A stretch of 64,000 nucleotides of DNA from Spizellomyces punctatus DAOM BR117 (GCF_000182565.1 NW_015971542.1:827736-891735); one strand, 5' to 3'; numbered from the stretch's first letter, positions 1 to 14,258 are shown. Translations and numbers: made by a program. Notes: a model not told the origin generated them from the letters alone.

Positions 1-745
1 CTTCCTAAAGGTCGGCAGCACTTCTACCGTTTCTGCAAACATTAGAATTCTCCTCTCAGCCAACTGCTCTGGGTCTGGCCGTTCACGCAACCGCGAATCT
101 AGGGTATCCGACAATTGTGATTTCCTTAACCGTTCCTGTGCGGCAACCAGAGAAGGATCGATGCCTCCAGCTTTTAAAATGTTTAATTCCTCGAGGGCTT
201 CCTTTTCTGGTCGTTTTTTAAGTATGGAGCGTAAAGAATCTTGTCGTTCTTCGAAATTCAAGGTTTTTTGTAAATCCAACGGACCGACGGGTGTATTCCC
301 ACCAAACAAGCTGGGATCCGCGATATTTTCATTAGAATCAACGCGAAGGATGTTGCGGAGTTTAAGATCGACCTTGTTGGGTCGGTTTCCGATTTTTCTA
401 TTGAGTGTGTCCTTTGTTTTTTCGGATTCGAGGGCTATTTTTTGTTGGATGATGATGTTTGAGACGGAGGGGTTTAGGTCGTCTTCACGGAGGATGTTGC
501 GTTGCATGAGTTCTTCAGGGCCTTGTCGGCGGGAGAGTTTTTTGCCTAGGTCTGTTTATGCATAAAGGTGATAAGTAGAAGTTTCTTGAACCGTCTGTGG
601 TGCAATGTGGGGGAACTTTTTGCTTACCGGATACTATCCTAGTGAAACCTTTCCCTTGCATATCGCCGTTGAGACCTGCGATTCCCCCTGGGCCGGCCAT
701 GGCCGCTGCTACGGATGAGTGTGAGTTAACAGCTGCAGACTCCAT
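1..745 (-). CDS. RPEL-repeat protein, 3' end beyond window
   Basis: Exon 1 is 745-628 and exon 2 runs from 551 off the left edge; the intron (552-627) has a GTAAGC donor and CAG acceptor, and the join reads GFTRIVSDLGKKLSRRQGPEE. The visible product has four RPEL-type motifs, each with a basic segment, a Pro-Asx/Glu element and a final R/E-IL: ending LMQRNIL, LKLRNIL, LEELNIL and LAERRIL. In animals RPEL motifs bind G-actin (MRTF, Phactr). Fungal RPEL proteins exist but their role is not well defined, so actin binding is an inference from the motif. The N-terminus is Ala/Gly/Ser-rich with no signal peptide. The start at 745 is the first ATG of the exon. The C-terminus, and any SAP or phosphatase-binding motif, lies outside the window. 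Confidence 0.8.
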
Positions 746-1774
746 TTCGTTTCGGGGCTTTCAAGTAAATAAAAAAGTGGAGGGAGGGGAGGGATGTTGT
801 GGTAGAGAGCGAGGAATGTGGACGGTAAAACTATCACGAACGGAAAATCGACCAAGTAATATGTTACCAACAGCAGATAGTCCTTGAATGCCAAAAACCC
901 TAGTCTACAATAGAGGGAGGGGGAAAAAGACCATATGCACAATCCTTTATAAAGCAACAGCCATGTCAATGATACGGAACGAAAAAGCCATTTGCCATGC
1001 AATCCATGCCCAAGTCTAAAAATAGGAATGGATGACAGTAGCAAAAATGGGGTTTTTTTACTTTGATCAATTACTACGCTTGTTCGATGAAGAAATCCGG
1101 TTGAGGGATGGGGGGAATGGGTTGTGTTGACGAAAATAGGATACGATAGACATTTTAAATAACTCGAGAGGCGCGATCATATTGCAAAGGACAATCGGTA
1201 TGCAAAAAGGGTATCGTACTTGTCCACACGAGCTCTTTGACTTTTTTTCTTTTTAGAGTATCTGCGAGTGGAGGAGAGTTTATGGTGGGGGTTTTGCAAC
1301 TTTTGGTACCGTGATAGACGAGATGTTAACTTGAGGTACATCCATAAACAAGTAGAATATGGAAGAAATTTTCCATAGTAAAGATCGCCAATGTCGCCGG
1401 CGTTCGTTGTGAGGTGCAGGAGAGATCTATGGAAACCCGTCCTAGTAGCTACTGAGTTGTCTCCCATCGTGGCGTACTGTGTTATGTTGTTATGTAGATA
1501 ATGTTGATATTCCTTTCGGTCATTTAATACCCAACGCTTGTAGAATAAACGACATCATTCACGGCGACTCCCTTCGAATCACCACTGGGTCCATATGGCA
1601 AACTGCATATCAAACAACTTTCAATACAAAAAGGAGATCACAAAAACTACTGATATATTCCAACAAAACAAGTATTTTCTTCAACAAGTTGGAACACTGA
1701 CCAACTCATTTTATATTGTGTTCAATGTACTACTACGCTAACCTAATCCTACGAATAAAATATTCAAGATCCAT
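746..1774. other. Intergenic: upstream of RPEL gene, downstream of GATA gene
   Basis: No reading frame here has recognisable protein character, and no RNA gene was seen. It should hold the RPEL gene promoter and the 3' end of the GATA factor transcript, since both genes are on minus. Confidence 0.5.
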
Positions 1775-3155
1775 CTAGGTCTCCCGCTTGATCTCCCACA
1801 GTGCGATATGGTTCCTCAAAACTGCAATCTGCCTTTCCAAAGAGTCAAGCAAGCTGCGCGCATCCCCAGGTGCCATATTCTGGACCTTTGACTGGAAAGT
1901 GTCCAACTCTGCAGCTTGGAACAGGCCACTGGGTACAGGTTGGGGAGGGGGCGAGCGGCGAACCTCGTCGTCAGAGCTACTATCGTCATCAGAATCACGG
2001 GGTCGCTTAAGAGAACTTGTTCCAGCCGGGGTCGGAGTTACCGCGACCGGAGAGCTCGACAGAGGTATGAGCTGGACAGTTGTTGACGAACCGCTAGTTG
2101 CCGTTGGAACAATTACGGCGTATCCATTTCCGCTACCAGATGTCACGACGGGTAACTGAAGAGTCGATTGCGCTTTCTGGCGCACATTAGCCGGGCGATG
2201 GGTTTGATATTGCTTGTAATACAACCCTGAGAAACAGTCTTGATGTTACTACCACGTGCCACACCAAAATGCACAATTGTCACTTATTTACCACATGCAT
2301 TGCACAAACTATGCAACCGATCTGCGGTTCGCCTCCACAAGGGAGTTCTATTCGTTCCACAGTTGTAACAAGTAAGGTTACGTGTATTCTCGCGTATCTT
2401 CTTTCTCTCCGCCTTGGAAAGCTTTGCCAGGTCAATGGACGGTAAAAGCTGGATATCAGAAGGTTGAGAAGATGTGGCAACAAAGGGTGTTCTGCCAGCC
2501 ACGTGCTGCTGCAAAACAAGACTCTGAGCCAATGCCGCTGCGGCTGTGGCAGTCGTGTTGACAATATCCAACTGGCTTTGAGACGCAACGCCAGTCCCAT
2601 TTGCCATCGCCAAGGCGATACCAGCATTAAAGGCAGCCAAAGGCGCCGACTTTGCAAGCTCCGAAGGAGACTGCGAGATTTGCGGGGTAACTGACGTCAA
2701 ACGAGCAGTTTGCATGTCATGCAAACTGACAGGCGGCGTCTGTTGGGAGCCAACACGCGGCTGGTCCCAATCTGCTGCTGTGGTAGTGAGAATGGAACTG
2801 TTGTGAGTCGTAGTCACAGGAGTGTGCTGCTCGGAGGTACTGGCAGTGTCGACAAACGGCCCTGCGCAGCTGCCAAACAAGGTTTCCGAAATCAAGTCAT
2901 TCAAATCCGTAAAGTTGGGGAGATCGTCTCCAAAAATGTCCCCAACCAACGGTTCCTGCGGCGGCGACGACACGCCATCAGAGAGTATAGGGCTCGTAGC
3001 ATCACGGCCTGCAAAATGGAAACTTGAGAACTTTGACCTTTTGCAGTAGGCCAACGATCTAATGACATACCCTGGTCGGGCCATGCGCTGAGGCCACTAT
3101 CGCATCCAAGCAAGCTCCAATCAGAAGGGTACGACATGGTAGCTTCGGATGTCAT
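1775..3155 (-). CDS. GATA-type zinc-finger transcription factor
   Basis: Three exons, 3155-3071, 3008-2292 and 2226-1775, join in frame to a 417-residue protein. A single GATA finger of type CX2C-X17-CNAC (CYNCGTNRTPLWRRTADRLH, then SLCNACG) is split by the second intron and continues as LYYKQYQTHRPANVR after splicing. The LYYKQY/HRP tail is the form seen in fungal single-finger GATA factors; nuclear action on (A/T)GATA(A/G) sites is family knowledge. The rest is Ser/Thr/Ala-rich and probably disordered, with an acidic N-terminal stretch (GDIFGDDLPNFTDLNDLIS) that could be an activation region, and an acidic DSDDDSSSDDE patch near the C-terminus. Targets cannot be read from the sequence. Confidence 0.88.
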
Positions 3156-4121
3156 TGTTACAATGTTTTATAAATGTACCAAAGTGTACAGTTTCGGGTG
3201 GAAAGCAAACGGTTCGTTGTTTGCAGTGTGTTCGATGCAGTGTCCGTAAATCAATCGTTTGGCAAGTGCGGACAGGTAAGTGTGGCCGATAGGAAATCAG
3301 AAAGTGAGGTGCAAAAGGCACGTAAAAATCGGTATATGGGAAAAGGTGAAAATATCGCTTCTCAGGTCAACAAAGTATCTTGCAAAGGTGTGTGCGCTCG
3401 CTCCTCGTTCAATCGCAATCGCAGCCAACGTGGTCGCCAGTGACAGTGAAAAAGAAGTATGCCATTTGAAGCTAACAAATAACAGAGTGAAATAGTTGCA
3501 GAGTCCACCTCGACAAGGTCAATGAAGGTGGGTTCCAGCTGTGTTTATGAAAGAGGGCGTGCACACTCGACAGAACAGCGAGTTTCCGGCCGGCCCAAAA
3601 GTAAGAAAAAGAAATAGAAACTTGAGAAAACAAGTATAAGACGAGCGAGAGCGAGAGCGAGGCAAGTGAGAGCGTTTTTGCGGAGCGAGCAACAACAAGG
3701 AAACCGTTCCCCAGCGCCGCCGCAATAGTGCAATCGCGATTCAAGAAAAAAGAGAATGCACAGAGCTCAGCACCTCAATTTCGTACGATGCTGAACGCTG
3801 CAGAGGAAAAGTAAACTCTTACGCCGAGAGCGTTGGAAAGAAAAAAAAACCCAAATCGCTCAGATGCTGAGCGCTTTTTGTACCGTTCGACGGCAGAGTC
3901 CCGTTGGGGGGGATGGAAAGATGCCCAAGTATAAAAAATAAAAAAACGCGCTGTGACTAATGGGATTATCACATGGAATTCCTTCCGCAATTTCCCGCTT
4001 CTTTAAATGACTTTCATCGTCGTCGTTCTTCTTGAAGAAATGTTATTTTGGCAAACAAAGGACTATAAACAATAATTGTAAAAACACATTGCATCTAATC
4101 ATCATCCAACTAGAAAAACAA
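3156..4121. other. Intergenic: upstream of GATA gene, with GA-rich tracts
   Basis: About 970 bp between the GATA gene start and the MET3 stop. Around 3640-3680 there is a GA-rich tract (repeated gagcga), and around 3838-3850 and 3935-3950 short A runs. No coding pattern was recognised. Probably the GATA gene promoter and 5' UTR. Confidence 0.45.
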
Positions 4122-7085
<2,964 letters not shown>

Positions 7086-7915
7086 ATGGTACGGATTAGC
7101 GTTGGATTTTTCGGCGGAGGCTCGATGGGCGGATGGATGGCGGTGATGATGGATGGATGGATGTTTGAGAGGTTGGAGGGAGGACTCGACATGTTGCATG
7201 ACATGTGCAATTTGACTTTCGGTTTTTACATTTGTGGAGTGCGGAAGTATGGTTGATTACGGGGTGTCAAGGAAGAGGGTTGTGTGTTGAGGCGGCTAGG
7301 CAATTCCTCTGATTGGGTTACCTGAACATTGTCAAAATGAGGATCTGAGGAGATTTGGATGCATGTGCTGATTGGAGGGACGGAAGGAGACTTTGGAGGA
7401 GGCGACTGCTTCAGAGAGAGACGAGGAGGATCTGTGAACAAGCTGGGAGTAACTTGCGTGGTGGCAATCACTAATGTCAAGTTTCTTGCCCACAGACCAA
7501 GGGTACTCAGGCCTTCGGTAAGCGTCACACCAAGTCGCACACCCTCTGCCGCAGGTGTGGACGCCGCTCCTTCCACAACCAAAAGAAGACCTGCGCGCAG
7601 TGTGGTTACCCTGCCGCAAAGATTCGTCACTGTAAGTTTGAATGTCGCGCACTGTAAGAATACCAAGAGATGGTGTATCTTACGATGGCCATTTTTTTTA
7701 GTCGAGTGGAGCGAAAAGGGTAAGCGCAGAAAGACCACCGGCACTGGGCGTATGAGGTACTTGAAGACTGTTGCTCGTCGCTTCAAGAACGGTTTCCGTG
7801 AAGGTAAGCCTTGCTTTAATTTTGCATCTTGACGACTGATCTCCTGGCTAATGTATCTACTCTATCAGGTACTGCTGCCAAGCCTAAGGCTCGTGCTGCT
7901 GCTCCCTCTTCGTAA
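7086..7915 (+). CDS. RPL37: 60S ribosomal protein L37 (eL37)
   Basis: Structural protein of the large ribosomal subunit. Exons 7086-7088, 7496-7631, 7702-7803 and 7869-7915 give 95 residues, normal for eL37. The protein reads [16 protein letters not shown], then a C4 zinc ribbon (LCRRC ... TCAQC), then the hallmark [11 protein letters not shown] and RFKNGFREG. The first exon is only the ATG, followed at once by a GTACGG donor; an ATG-only first exon is a known arrangement in ribosomal protein genes. The first intron (7089-7495, 407 bp) is far longer than the others here, also typical of ribosomal protein genes, and contains a GGAT/GGATGG tandem stretch at about 7130-7172. The start is inferred from splice phase rather than from transcript data. 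The body of the gene is certain. Confidence 0.93.
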
Positions 7916-8564
7916 ATGTGATGCCGGTAGTGGGGATGTCCATATATAGTGATTTTGAGAATATAATGGCATTCGGATGACAGCTTCATTCCTGGACTGT
8001 TGGATTTCGCTGGAAACGTTATGGCAATCTCTTGTTGGACGCGGAGGAAATGCATGGAATGTAATCATAGAGGATTGAAAGCGCTGGAGAGACATGCATC
8101 GTTTTCAATGAATGAAATGCTCGTTCTTTGCTGCAAAACCCTTGGAATCCATTGCGTGGCTCATTTTAAGGCAAATTCCTAGGGTGTTTGCCCGTACCAT
8201 GGAATTCATAGAAGCCTTATTGCTGTGCCGCTGCTCTCATTGGCTGTATTTGTATGACTGTGCCGCAAGCCTCCTTGATCTTCCACCTTGTAGCGCAGCA
8301 CACTGTTGCGTTCAACTTTCCAGTATCCTTTGCCTTTGTCATCGACTCTGGCCGTGAACGATCGCATCTATAATTACTACAAAGACGCCCCGAGTACAGC
8401 GCTGATTCTCTCTCGTGGTCATAATCTCCTCACTGTCCTGGGATTCCCTCTAGAAGGTTAGGAGGATCGCGTGCCGACCTGTCATCACAGCGGATTCTGA
8501 TCGTAAAGTAAACCAACGCGTATAGCAATTTTGCAAAAGTGACGAGCAAGTGCGGTTGTATGCC
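7916..8564. other. Intergenic RPL37 to CKS1
   Basis: About 650 bp holding the RPL37 3' UTR and the CKS1 promoter. Nothing coding was recognised. Confidence 0.45.
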
Positions 8565-9423
8565 ATGTCAAATTCAGACCAAAGAGCAGAGGACATTGCC
8601 GCACATGTATGTATATTATAGTCTGTTGAAGATGACGGGGTTGACTGGGGAGATCTGTGAAAAGACGGCTAGGCGGCCTGGGTACAACACCTTTGGTGTT
8701 GGTTCCTTTGTAGTGCGCGCGATACGGTTTCCTTTTGATTGTTTGCCTTATCCCATTCGCAATGACTAATGTTCCCCGCGCTCTTTTATTTTGTATTTCT
8801 CTTTTGGTCTCGCGGCCGATAGCGTGAGGAGATCTACTACAGCAGCCGGTACAGTGACGATGAGAACGAATATCGCCATGTGACGCTGCCCAAACAAATT
8901 GGTAAGTTGACTGGAAAAGATATGTGATTGACACATGTGCTTATTATTTCTTCATCCCGCATATTCATATATTAGCGCGATGGGTTCCGGAAGGTATGAA
9001 AAAGACATTAAGACTTTACAACCCGTATTTTACATATTCCTTATGTTACATTGTTTAGGCCGCCTAATGTCTGAAGAGGAATGGCGTGACCTGGGTGTGC
9101 AGCAAAGTGCAGGATGGGAACACTACATGATTCATGGTACGCCTTTTGCTTGCATGTGTATTTTATTCCCCTACTGTTCAGCAGAAATGCTCATTATGAA
9201 CGTACATCCTAGCTCCGGAGCCTCACATTTTGCTCTTCCGCCGAGAGAAGGATTATCAGGTTTGTATGATTGTTAAAAGCTCGATGACGAGGGTTTGGCG
9301 AGGTTTTGATAAAGAAACACATCCATTTCACAGCTAAAGTATCCCAACGGCAAGCCGAAACAGTCAACATCAAGCACAACGACTGCAACAAAGGCCGGAG
9401 CAGTGGGCGGGTTGGCAGGCTAA
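8565..9423 (+). CDS. CKS1: Cyclin-dependent kinase regulatory subunit (CKS/Suc1)
   Basis: Small phosphate-binding adaptor of CDK1-cyclin complexes. Six exons (8565-8606, 8823-8901, 8976-8993, 9059-9136, 9213-9259, 9334-9423) join exactly to 117 residues. The family pattern is complete: [59 protein letters not shown] and [11 protein letters not shown]. The [12 protein letters not shown] strand carries the hinge used for domain-swapped dimers and the anion-binding site. Exon 3 is only 18 nt. The N-terminal extension ([14 protein letters not shown]) is supported by phase and a GTATGT donor. The C-terminus has a Thr/Ser-rich tail ending in GAVGGLAG, not part of the core fold. Convergent with the TLDc gene. 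Confidence 0.94.
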
Positions 9424-9541
9424 TTCAAGATGGACAGTACTCAGTTATTGCTTGGGGTGTTTAGTTTTATTTTTTGTATATAGGACAGTAGATATCCGTG
9501 GTGATACATGGCTAGGTGATGATGGTGGAGGACGTTTCTAA

Positions 9542-11727
9542 GCGTCGTTCTCTTGATGTGGCGGTGGTTGTAATTCGTCTGCGAATGTGTGTACTTTATG
9601 TCCGAGAATAAGGTCATTCTATATGTGAGCAGCTGCTGATTCACAAAGTGATGGGGCCTACCTCCTGAAAATTCCGCGACAATGGGTATCAGATACAAAA
9701 GCCTAGAGCAAGTAACTTAAACAAGAACGTACCAGCCATAGCAAGGATTTGTTTGGCGGTGGTTTGATCATGAAGGTTCACGTCGGCTCGGCGGGTCGCA
9801 TCTCGTTCCTCAAATTTCCACTCACGACGTTGAATCTGGCTAGCCTTTTCTCCGCCTTAAGGTACCGGCAAGGTTATACACTACTTGGGGCCTTTCAACG
9901 GGAACTTGTACACATACCCAATCCAATGACCTGTGCATTTTCAAAATCTGTCGTGAGCACAGTTAAAGCAAAATGACACGCACAACAACTCAACGCTCAC
10001 CTCCACATCATCCACATCAAACGTCAGTTTATCACCCTCGTATCCTGTAAAATCGTACGTTGCAAGTTTATTCGCCAAAACCGGCTGATAGGTCGCTGTC
10101 TGGAGGTCTGTAGATAAACTAGTCGACATGTTACGAAATCTGTTGACGTGAATCAACGGGACGGTCAAGACAAAACTTACTTGAAATTATTCGCTTCGCC
10201 ACCAAACCCCAAAACACCCTTCTCAGCAGAAAAGAATGCGAAATGGTCACCAGCAGGTGCGGACTTTGCACGGTGGACTCGGAATGTCGGTTCCAGTTGG
10301 AATAGGAGAAATCCAGGCGTTCCCCAAAATTGGCGGCTCTTTTTCCAGGGTCTGCAGTGTTGGGATGACCGTAAATGTAAGGTCCGAATACTCTGTCGAG
10401 TCAAATATGGTACTTGCCCGTCTATATAGGCACCGACAACAATTGCCGGTTGATTGGCATCTATTTTGGACGGAAGAGAGCCAGATATGATAAGAAGGGT
10501 TGGCCTTGGATCTAAAAGCAGAAACTTGATCAGTGAGCACCAACAGTTATTAGCTGTGGTAATCGAACAGTATACATTTTAGCGTATGATACTCGAACCG
10601 GTTACTGCTCAACAAATACAAAATGTCAGCGATCAAGAAACAGATCCCAATCGAGAGAGAACACGTACATACTGTATCCCTATAAAAATCAAAATACACA
10701 TTCAGAAAAAAAAAAAAAAAAACAGCCTGAAAGCGCACCAGAATCTTGCACTATGCGAAAGCGTACATCTCGTCTAGCGGAAAAGAGAACCTCCCATTGC
10801 ATCTGTGCCTCGCTCTCCTCGTTCTTAGCGGTCGGCTGCCAAGCTGGTAAGAATGTAGATAACAGCCAAACAAGGCCATCGGATAGGATTTCACTTTCCC
10901 CGTGCAACGTAGGCAAATGTTTGCTTCCCGTTTCCGTGCTTGGGAGGCCCGAATTGAACGCAAGCAGGCGGTGAGAGATGACAGTTTGGAGTGGTTTAAA
11001 GATAAACGGCGCGTTTTTATTGAGCCAAGTGTGAAGCTGGGATATCGATATCATCTTGTCGCCGCTTTTCGCAGGTCCAGCAGCAGAGTGGAAGATTTGA
11101 TGCGCAAGTTGACCGATACGAGGAGATGTGGGTAGCAGGTCCTCCTGAGGCAATCTTAGTTCCCCTCCATTCAAAGTTTGGAGCTCTGCCACAGCTGCAG
11201 CTGCACAACCACTTAGGATTTCAGAGAGATCCGTCTCATTCAGTTCGCTACGACCGCGATTCAAATAAGATAGAACACAAACGCATCGATCCAAAACTTG
11301 TGCCGTCTGCTCTTTGTCTGTCGGGGCCAATAAACTCTCATCCAATAGTACGTACAGCGCTTCAAGTAGCGCTTCATACGTTAGGGTTGGTGTGTTGTGC
11401 GTGGTGCAGATACCGTTGTATAGACGAGAGACAAGCGGATCTGGAAGGCCTACGAGGTCCTACAAGCGTGTCAGAGGGAGACGTTCTGCTCAAGAAGATC
11501 TCAAATAGTACAAGTACCGTAAATGTGTTCTTTGTTAGCACCCGATCAGTACCACTCTGCTGTGTATCTACGCCAGCTACTCGACGCACAATGCGCCGCA
11601 CTGTGGGAGAGAGCCTTTGTTCTAAGTCAACCACATTGTTTGGGGCCGTTCCAAGTGATGCGTGTGATGCTTGTGCAGTTGCTGGAACGTCGTCAGGTCT
11701 GTGCGAGGTTGACTGTGAGCTGCCCAT
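9542..11727 (-). CDS. TLDc-domain protein (RTC5/MEAK7-like), micro-exon gene
   Basis: Begins MGSSQS, a probable N-myristoylation site as in MEAK7. Exons by eye: 11727-11518, 11459-10767, 10679-10669 (11 nt), 10604-10576 (29 nt), 10511-10418, 10351-10181, 10139-10001, 9930-9918 (13 nt) and 9855-9733; reading frame is kept throughout. The helical N-terminal half leads to a TLDc domain: WEVLFSARRDGYSINRFEYH across the 11-nt exon, then TLLIISGS, VGAYIDGPWKKSRQFWGTP, FLLFQLEPTF and FAFFSAEKGVLGFGG, and later VEVIGLGGEK with the EER/NL tail of fungal relatives. The intron 10352-10417 uses a GC donor (GG|GCAAGT). TLDc proteins interact with V-ATPase and act in TOR or oxidative-stress responses; the role here is inferred. 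The last exon is unresolved: a frame ending at 9542 (NDLILGHKVHTFADE) looks protein-like but its phase does not fit a simple splice, and another frame ends at 9441. Confidence 0.82.
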
Positions 11728-11978
11728 TTTGACGATCAGATTTCAGTGGTAAAGAACTGACGAAGTTGCCAGCCACGATCGCGCATTGCGTAAGCCAACC
11801 AATGGCTTGCATGACTGCAAATGCATAGGAAAGCGCAAGAACGGAAAGCAGCTCATACTGCAATGCCGATTGTATTTTCCTCAAATGACAAGTACTTGTA
11901 TGTATCAGTGCCGTATAGGATTTCATATCAAAATGGTAGGGTACGAATACAAGTGGTGTGGTATAAACACAATCACAA

Positions 11979-14034
11979 TTACATAACAAGACACTTGTCT
12001 TTCTTCTTGTCTCCCTTTGCGCTCCCGCTGCTCCTGCGCGAGGTATCACCTTGCCCTGCCCTCCCATGACTATGACTCGCATATTCCGCCTCTTGCTGTC
12101 TTCGCACATATGCATCATGTCTGACGTTCTCCTCCTCCTGGAGTGAGAGTGCTAGCGCCAAGTCCGATGACGCTTGAGTGGCCTCGCGTCCTTGACCTCC
12201 GACATCCACGTAGTCCTCCAGGCCGATCATGCTAGGCTGTTGTCCTCCTGAAAGGTTTGCACTCGGGATATGCTCTGATTCGCCAGACGTTTCGAATCGG
12301 TTAAAGCAACCATCCACAAATGACGAGTCTCCTTCCACGTTATCCATTGTCTCCCACACGACAGCTTCGGCTCCTACGAATCCTTGGTCGGTAACAAGTG
12401 TATACAATGCAATTGTACCGTCCTTTCCGACCCGCTTGAACAAAGTGCAAAAATGATTGTTGCGGAATAATACCGCCAGCGAATTAGGTTCCAAAGTTTC
12501 ACATAGAGTTTGTAGTCCATGGTAGGTCAGCTGTGACGCGGTTGCATCTAAAAACCCTTTGCATACAAGGCCCTCATGAATGAGTTGGTCGCGCTTCCGA
12601 GATGCCTCTTCATATTCTTCTTCGGTCACCATTTTCTCTTTGCCTTTTGCTTGATGTGCCGCTGCAATCTCACCCTCGATAACCTTTTCCACAACTTGAT
12701 TGTAACTTCCGCATTCAGAAACTACCACACGATACGTCTCCTCATCTTGGGGATCTACGGTCCAGCCATGACATAATATAATTTTGAAGAGATCAAACAC
12801 CAGGAGACTGGAGGTTACTTCGAAGGAGAAGGGTGAATCGAAGCGTACATTGACATCCAATCCTGTTTGTAATGTCTGCATGTATAATGGATCAGTATGT
12901 GCACAGTACAAAGTGAAATGTGTATTTGAAGAAAGAGTTGATACCCACTGGTATGATCTCAAGGACATCTGTGAAATTCTTTGAAAAGTCTGCGGATGTA
13001 TGACGGACGGATGAAAACGATGGTGATGTAGGGGATGATGCATTGGGACTACTCAGGGGTAGCCGGGTTGTCAGCCAGTCTCCTATTAGCTCAACAATAT
13101 ATTCATAATCCACTTCATCTCTTTCATATCTGATTTCGATATCTCCCCTCAACAGCAGCACATTGCAGAGTGCGAGGAGCGGACAAGGTCCATTGCGATT
13201 TTGCGTGATAATCTTGAGTCTTCGTGGGGTATCCGTCCTTGGATCCAAGTACGTGATCGGTTTAAGTCTGTAAGATTTATCAGCCGATTGCTGTGCGGGA
13301 AGATCGGACTGCGGGGGAGGGTGCGGCGAAGGTGACGGAAGGGATGAGCGACGAGGACCAACAGGCGGACGCTGAGGCTCATGTTGTTCTTGGGACGTCC
13401 CATCTGCTACAGTTGGAGCGTTTCCCGTGTTCTCTGCTGTATTTTCAATGGATTGACTTGTTGCTGTGTGTGAACGTGTCTCAACCTCTTTCGTAGAGTC
13501 GGTTATTTCTGGATGGTGTGATGTGGTTGGGGTGGAAGCTAGCAGCTCAGTTGGCAAAGACTGCGATTGTGACGGTACAGATTCCAACTTTGAGACATTC
13601 AATAGGGTAGCTTCATGCAGAGAGGACACGCCCGGTTCCTCTTGTGATAGCGACTCTTGTGCTCTTTCTGCTGGTGCTTGGCGCTCCTCAAGGAGACCCA
13701 CATGCTTCTCCGGCACGATAGAGTCGTTCGCGTTCGCAGCCTGTGTGGTATTTGCCGTAGGCTCTACGGGAGGCGCTTGTACATCCTTGTCGTTTATAGC
13801 AGCAACGTCAGATGGTGGAGAGCTGACTGTGCGTTCAATTTCGCCTGCCGCGGTTGAAGAGAGGTTGATATCCTGGGGTTGTTCATGTTCGACGGTTGTG
13901 TCGCTCGCTTTGGCATCGCTACCAGCCCGCGAGGATGGTGACTTTTGCTCTGGGCCGTCATGTATCTCGTATGAATATGGGTCGTCGTCGTCTGCTGCTG
14001 CTGTGAGCTGCTGCTGCTGCTGCTGCTCTGACAT
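11979..14034 (-). CDS. MINDY-family deubiquitinase (MINDY-1/2-like)
   Basis: Predicted cysteine protease cleaving K48-linked ubiquitin chains. Exons 14034-12949 and 12875-11979 join to 660 residues. The N-terminal ~240 residues are low-complexity, beginning with a poly-Gln run, then Asp-rich and Ser/Thr/Pro-rich. The catalytic domain starts near LKIITQNRNGPCPLLALCNV, with the NGPCPL cysteine as nucleophile, and continues through DVLEIIPTLQTGLDVNVRF, restored exactly across the intron, to SLAVLFRNNHFCTLFK with the expected catalytic His. Near the end, a Ser/Ala-rich DLALALSLQEEE helix resembles a ubiquitin-interacting motif. The protein ends KKDKCLVM, a CaaX-type box suggesting prenylation and membrane attachment. 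The start at 14034 is the first ATG and lies 122 bp from the Fanzor left end. Confidence 0.93.
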
Positions 14035-14151
14035 TGTTCAACCCAAAAGCCCAAACTCCTTCAGCCCTCGTCGTGCACACAAAAGACTGTTTATCAAGAA
14101 AGCACGCGCTCTGAACGCTGGTTACGTGTTTAACGCCTGCTATGCCAACTA

Positions 14152-14155
14152 CATA
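14152..14155 (+). other. CATA immediately left of Fanzor element (candidate TAM)
   Basis: The four bases touching the left terminus are CATA; the TA part is also the putative target-site duplication. CATA is the target-adjacent motif I recall for the characterised Spizellomyces Fanzor. That link is from memory and needs checking. Confidence 0.5.
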
Positions 14156-14183
14156 GTGCGGAGCCGATGGGTATTGGCACTAG
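14156..14183 (+). repeat. Fanzor element left terminal inverted repeat
   Basis: 28 bp, a perfect inverted copy of 16267-16294. Directly inside it the sequence continues TACAGTGATTCC, which the right end does not share. Confidence 0.92.
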
Positions 14184-14258
14184 TACAGTGATTCCAACCA
14201 ATTGAATCATAATTTTACTCGATTTAGACTCATGAACTATGGTTTGATCCAAAAATCC

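Noticed and set aside
709-1044. 111-codon hydrophobic minus frame upstream of the RPEL gene
   Set aside because: Overlaps the RPEL first exon in another frame, with no conserved pattern and no plausible start context.
13466-14191. 241-codon plus frame opposite the MINDY N-terminus, running into the Fanzor TIR
   Set aside because: Low-complexity mirror of the disordered MINDY N-terminus. Its end and a minus frame at 16082-16423 both contain VRSRWVLAL only because they translate the inverted repeat.
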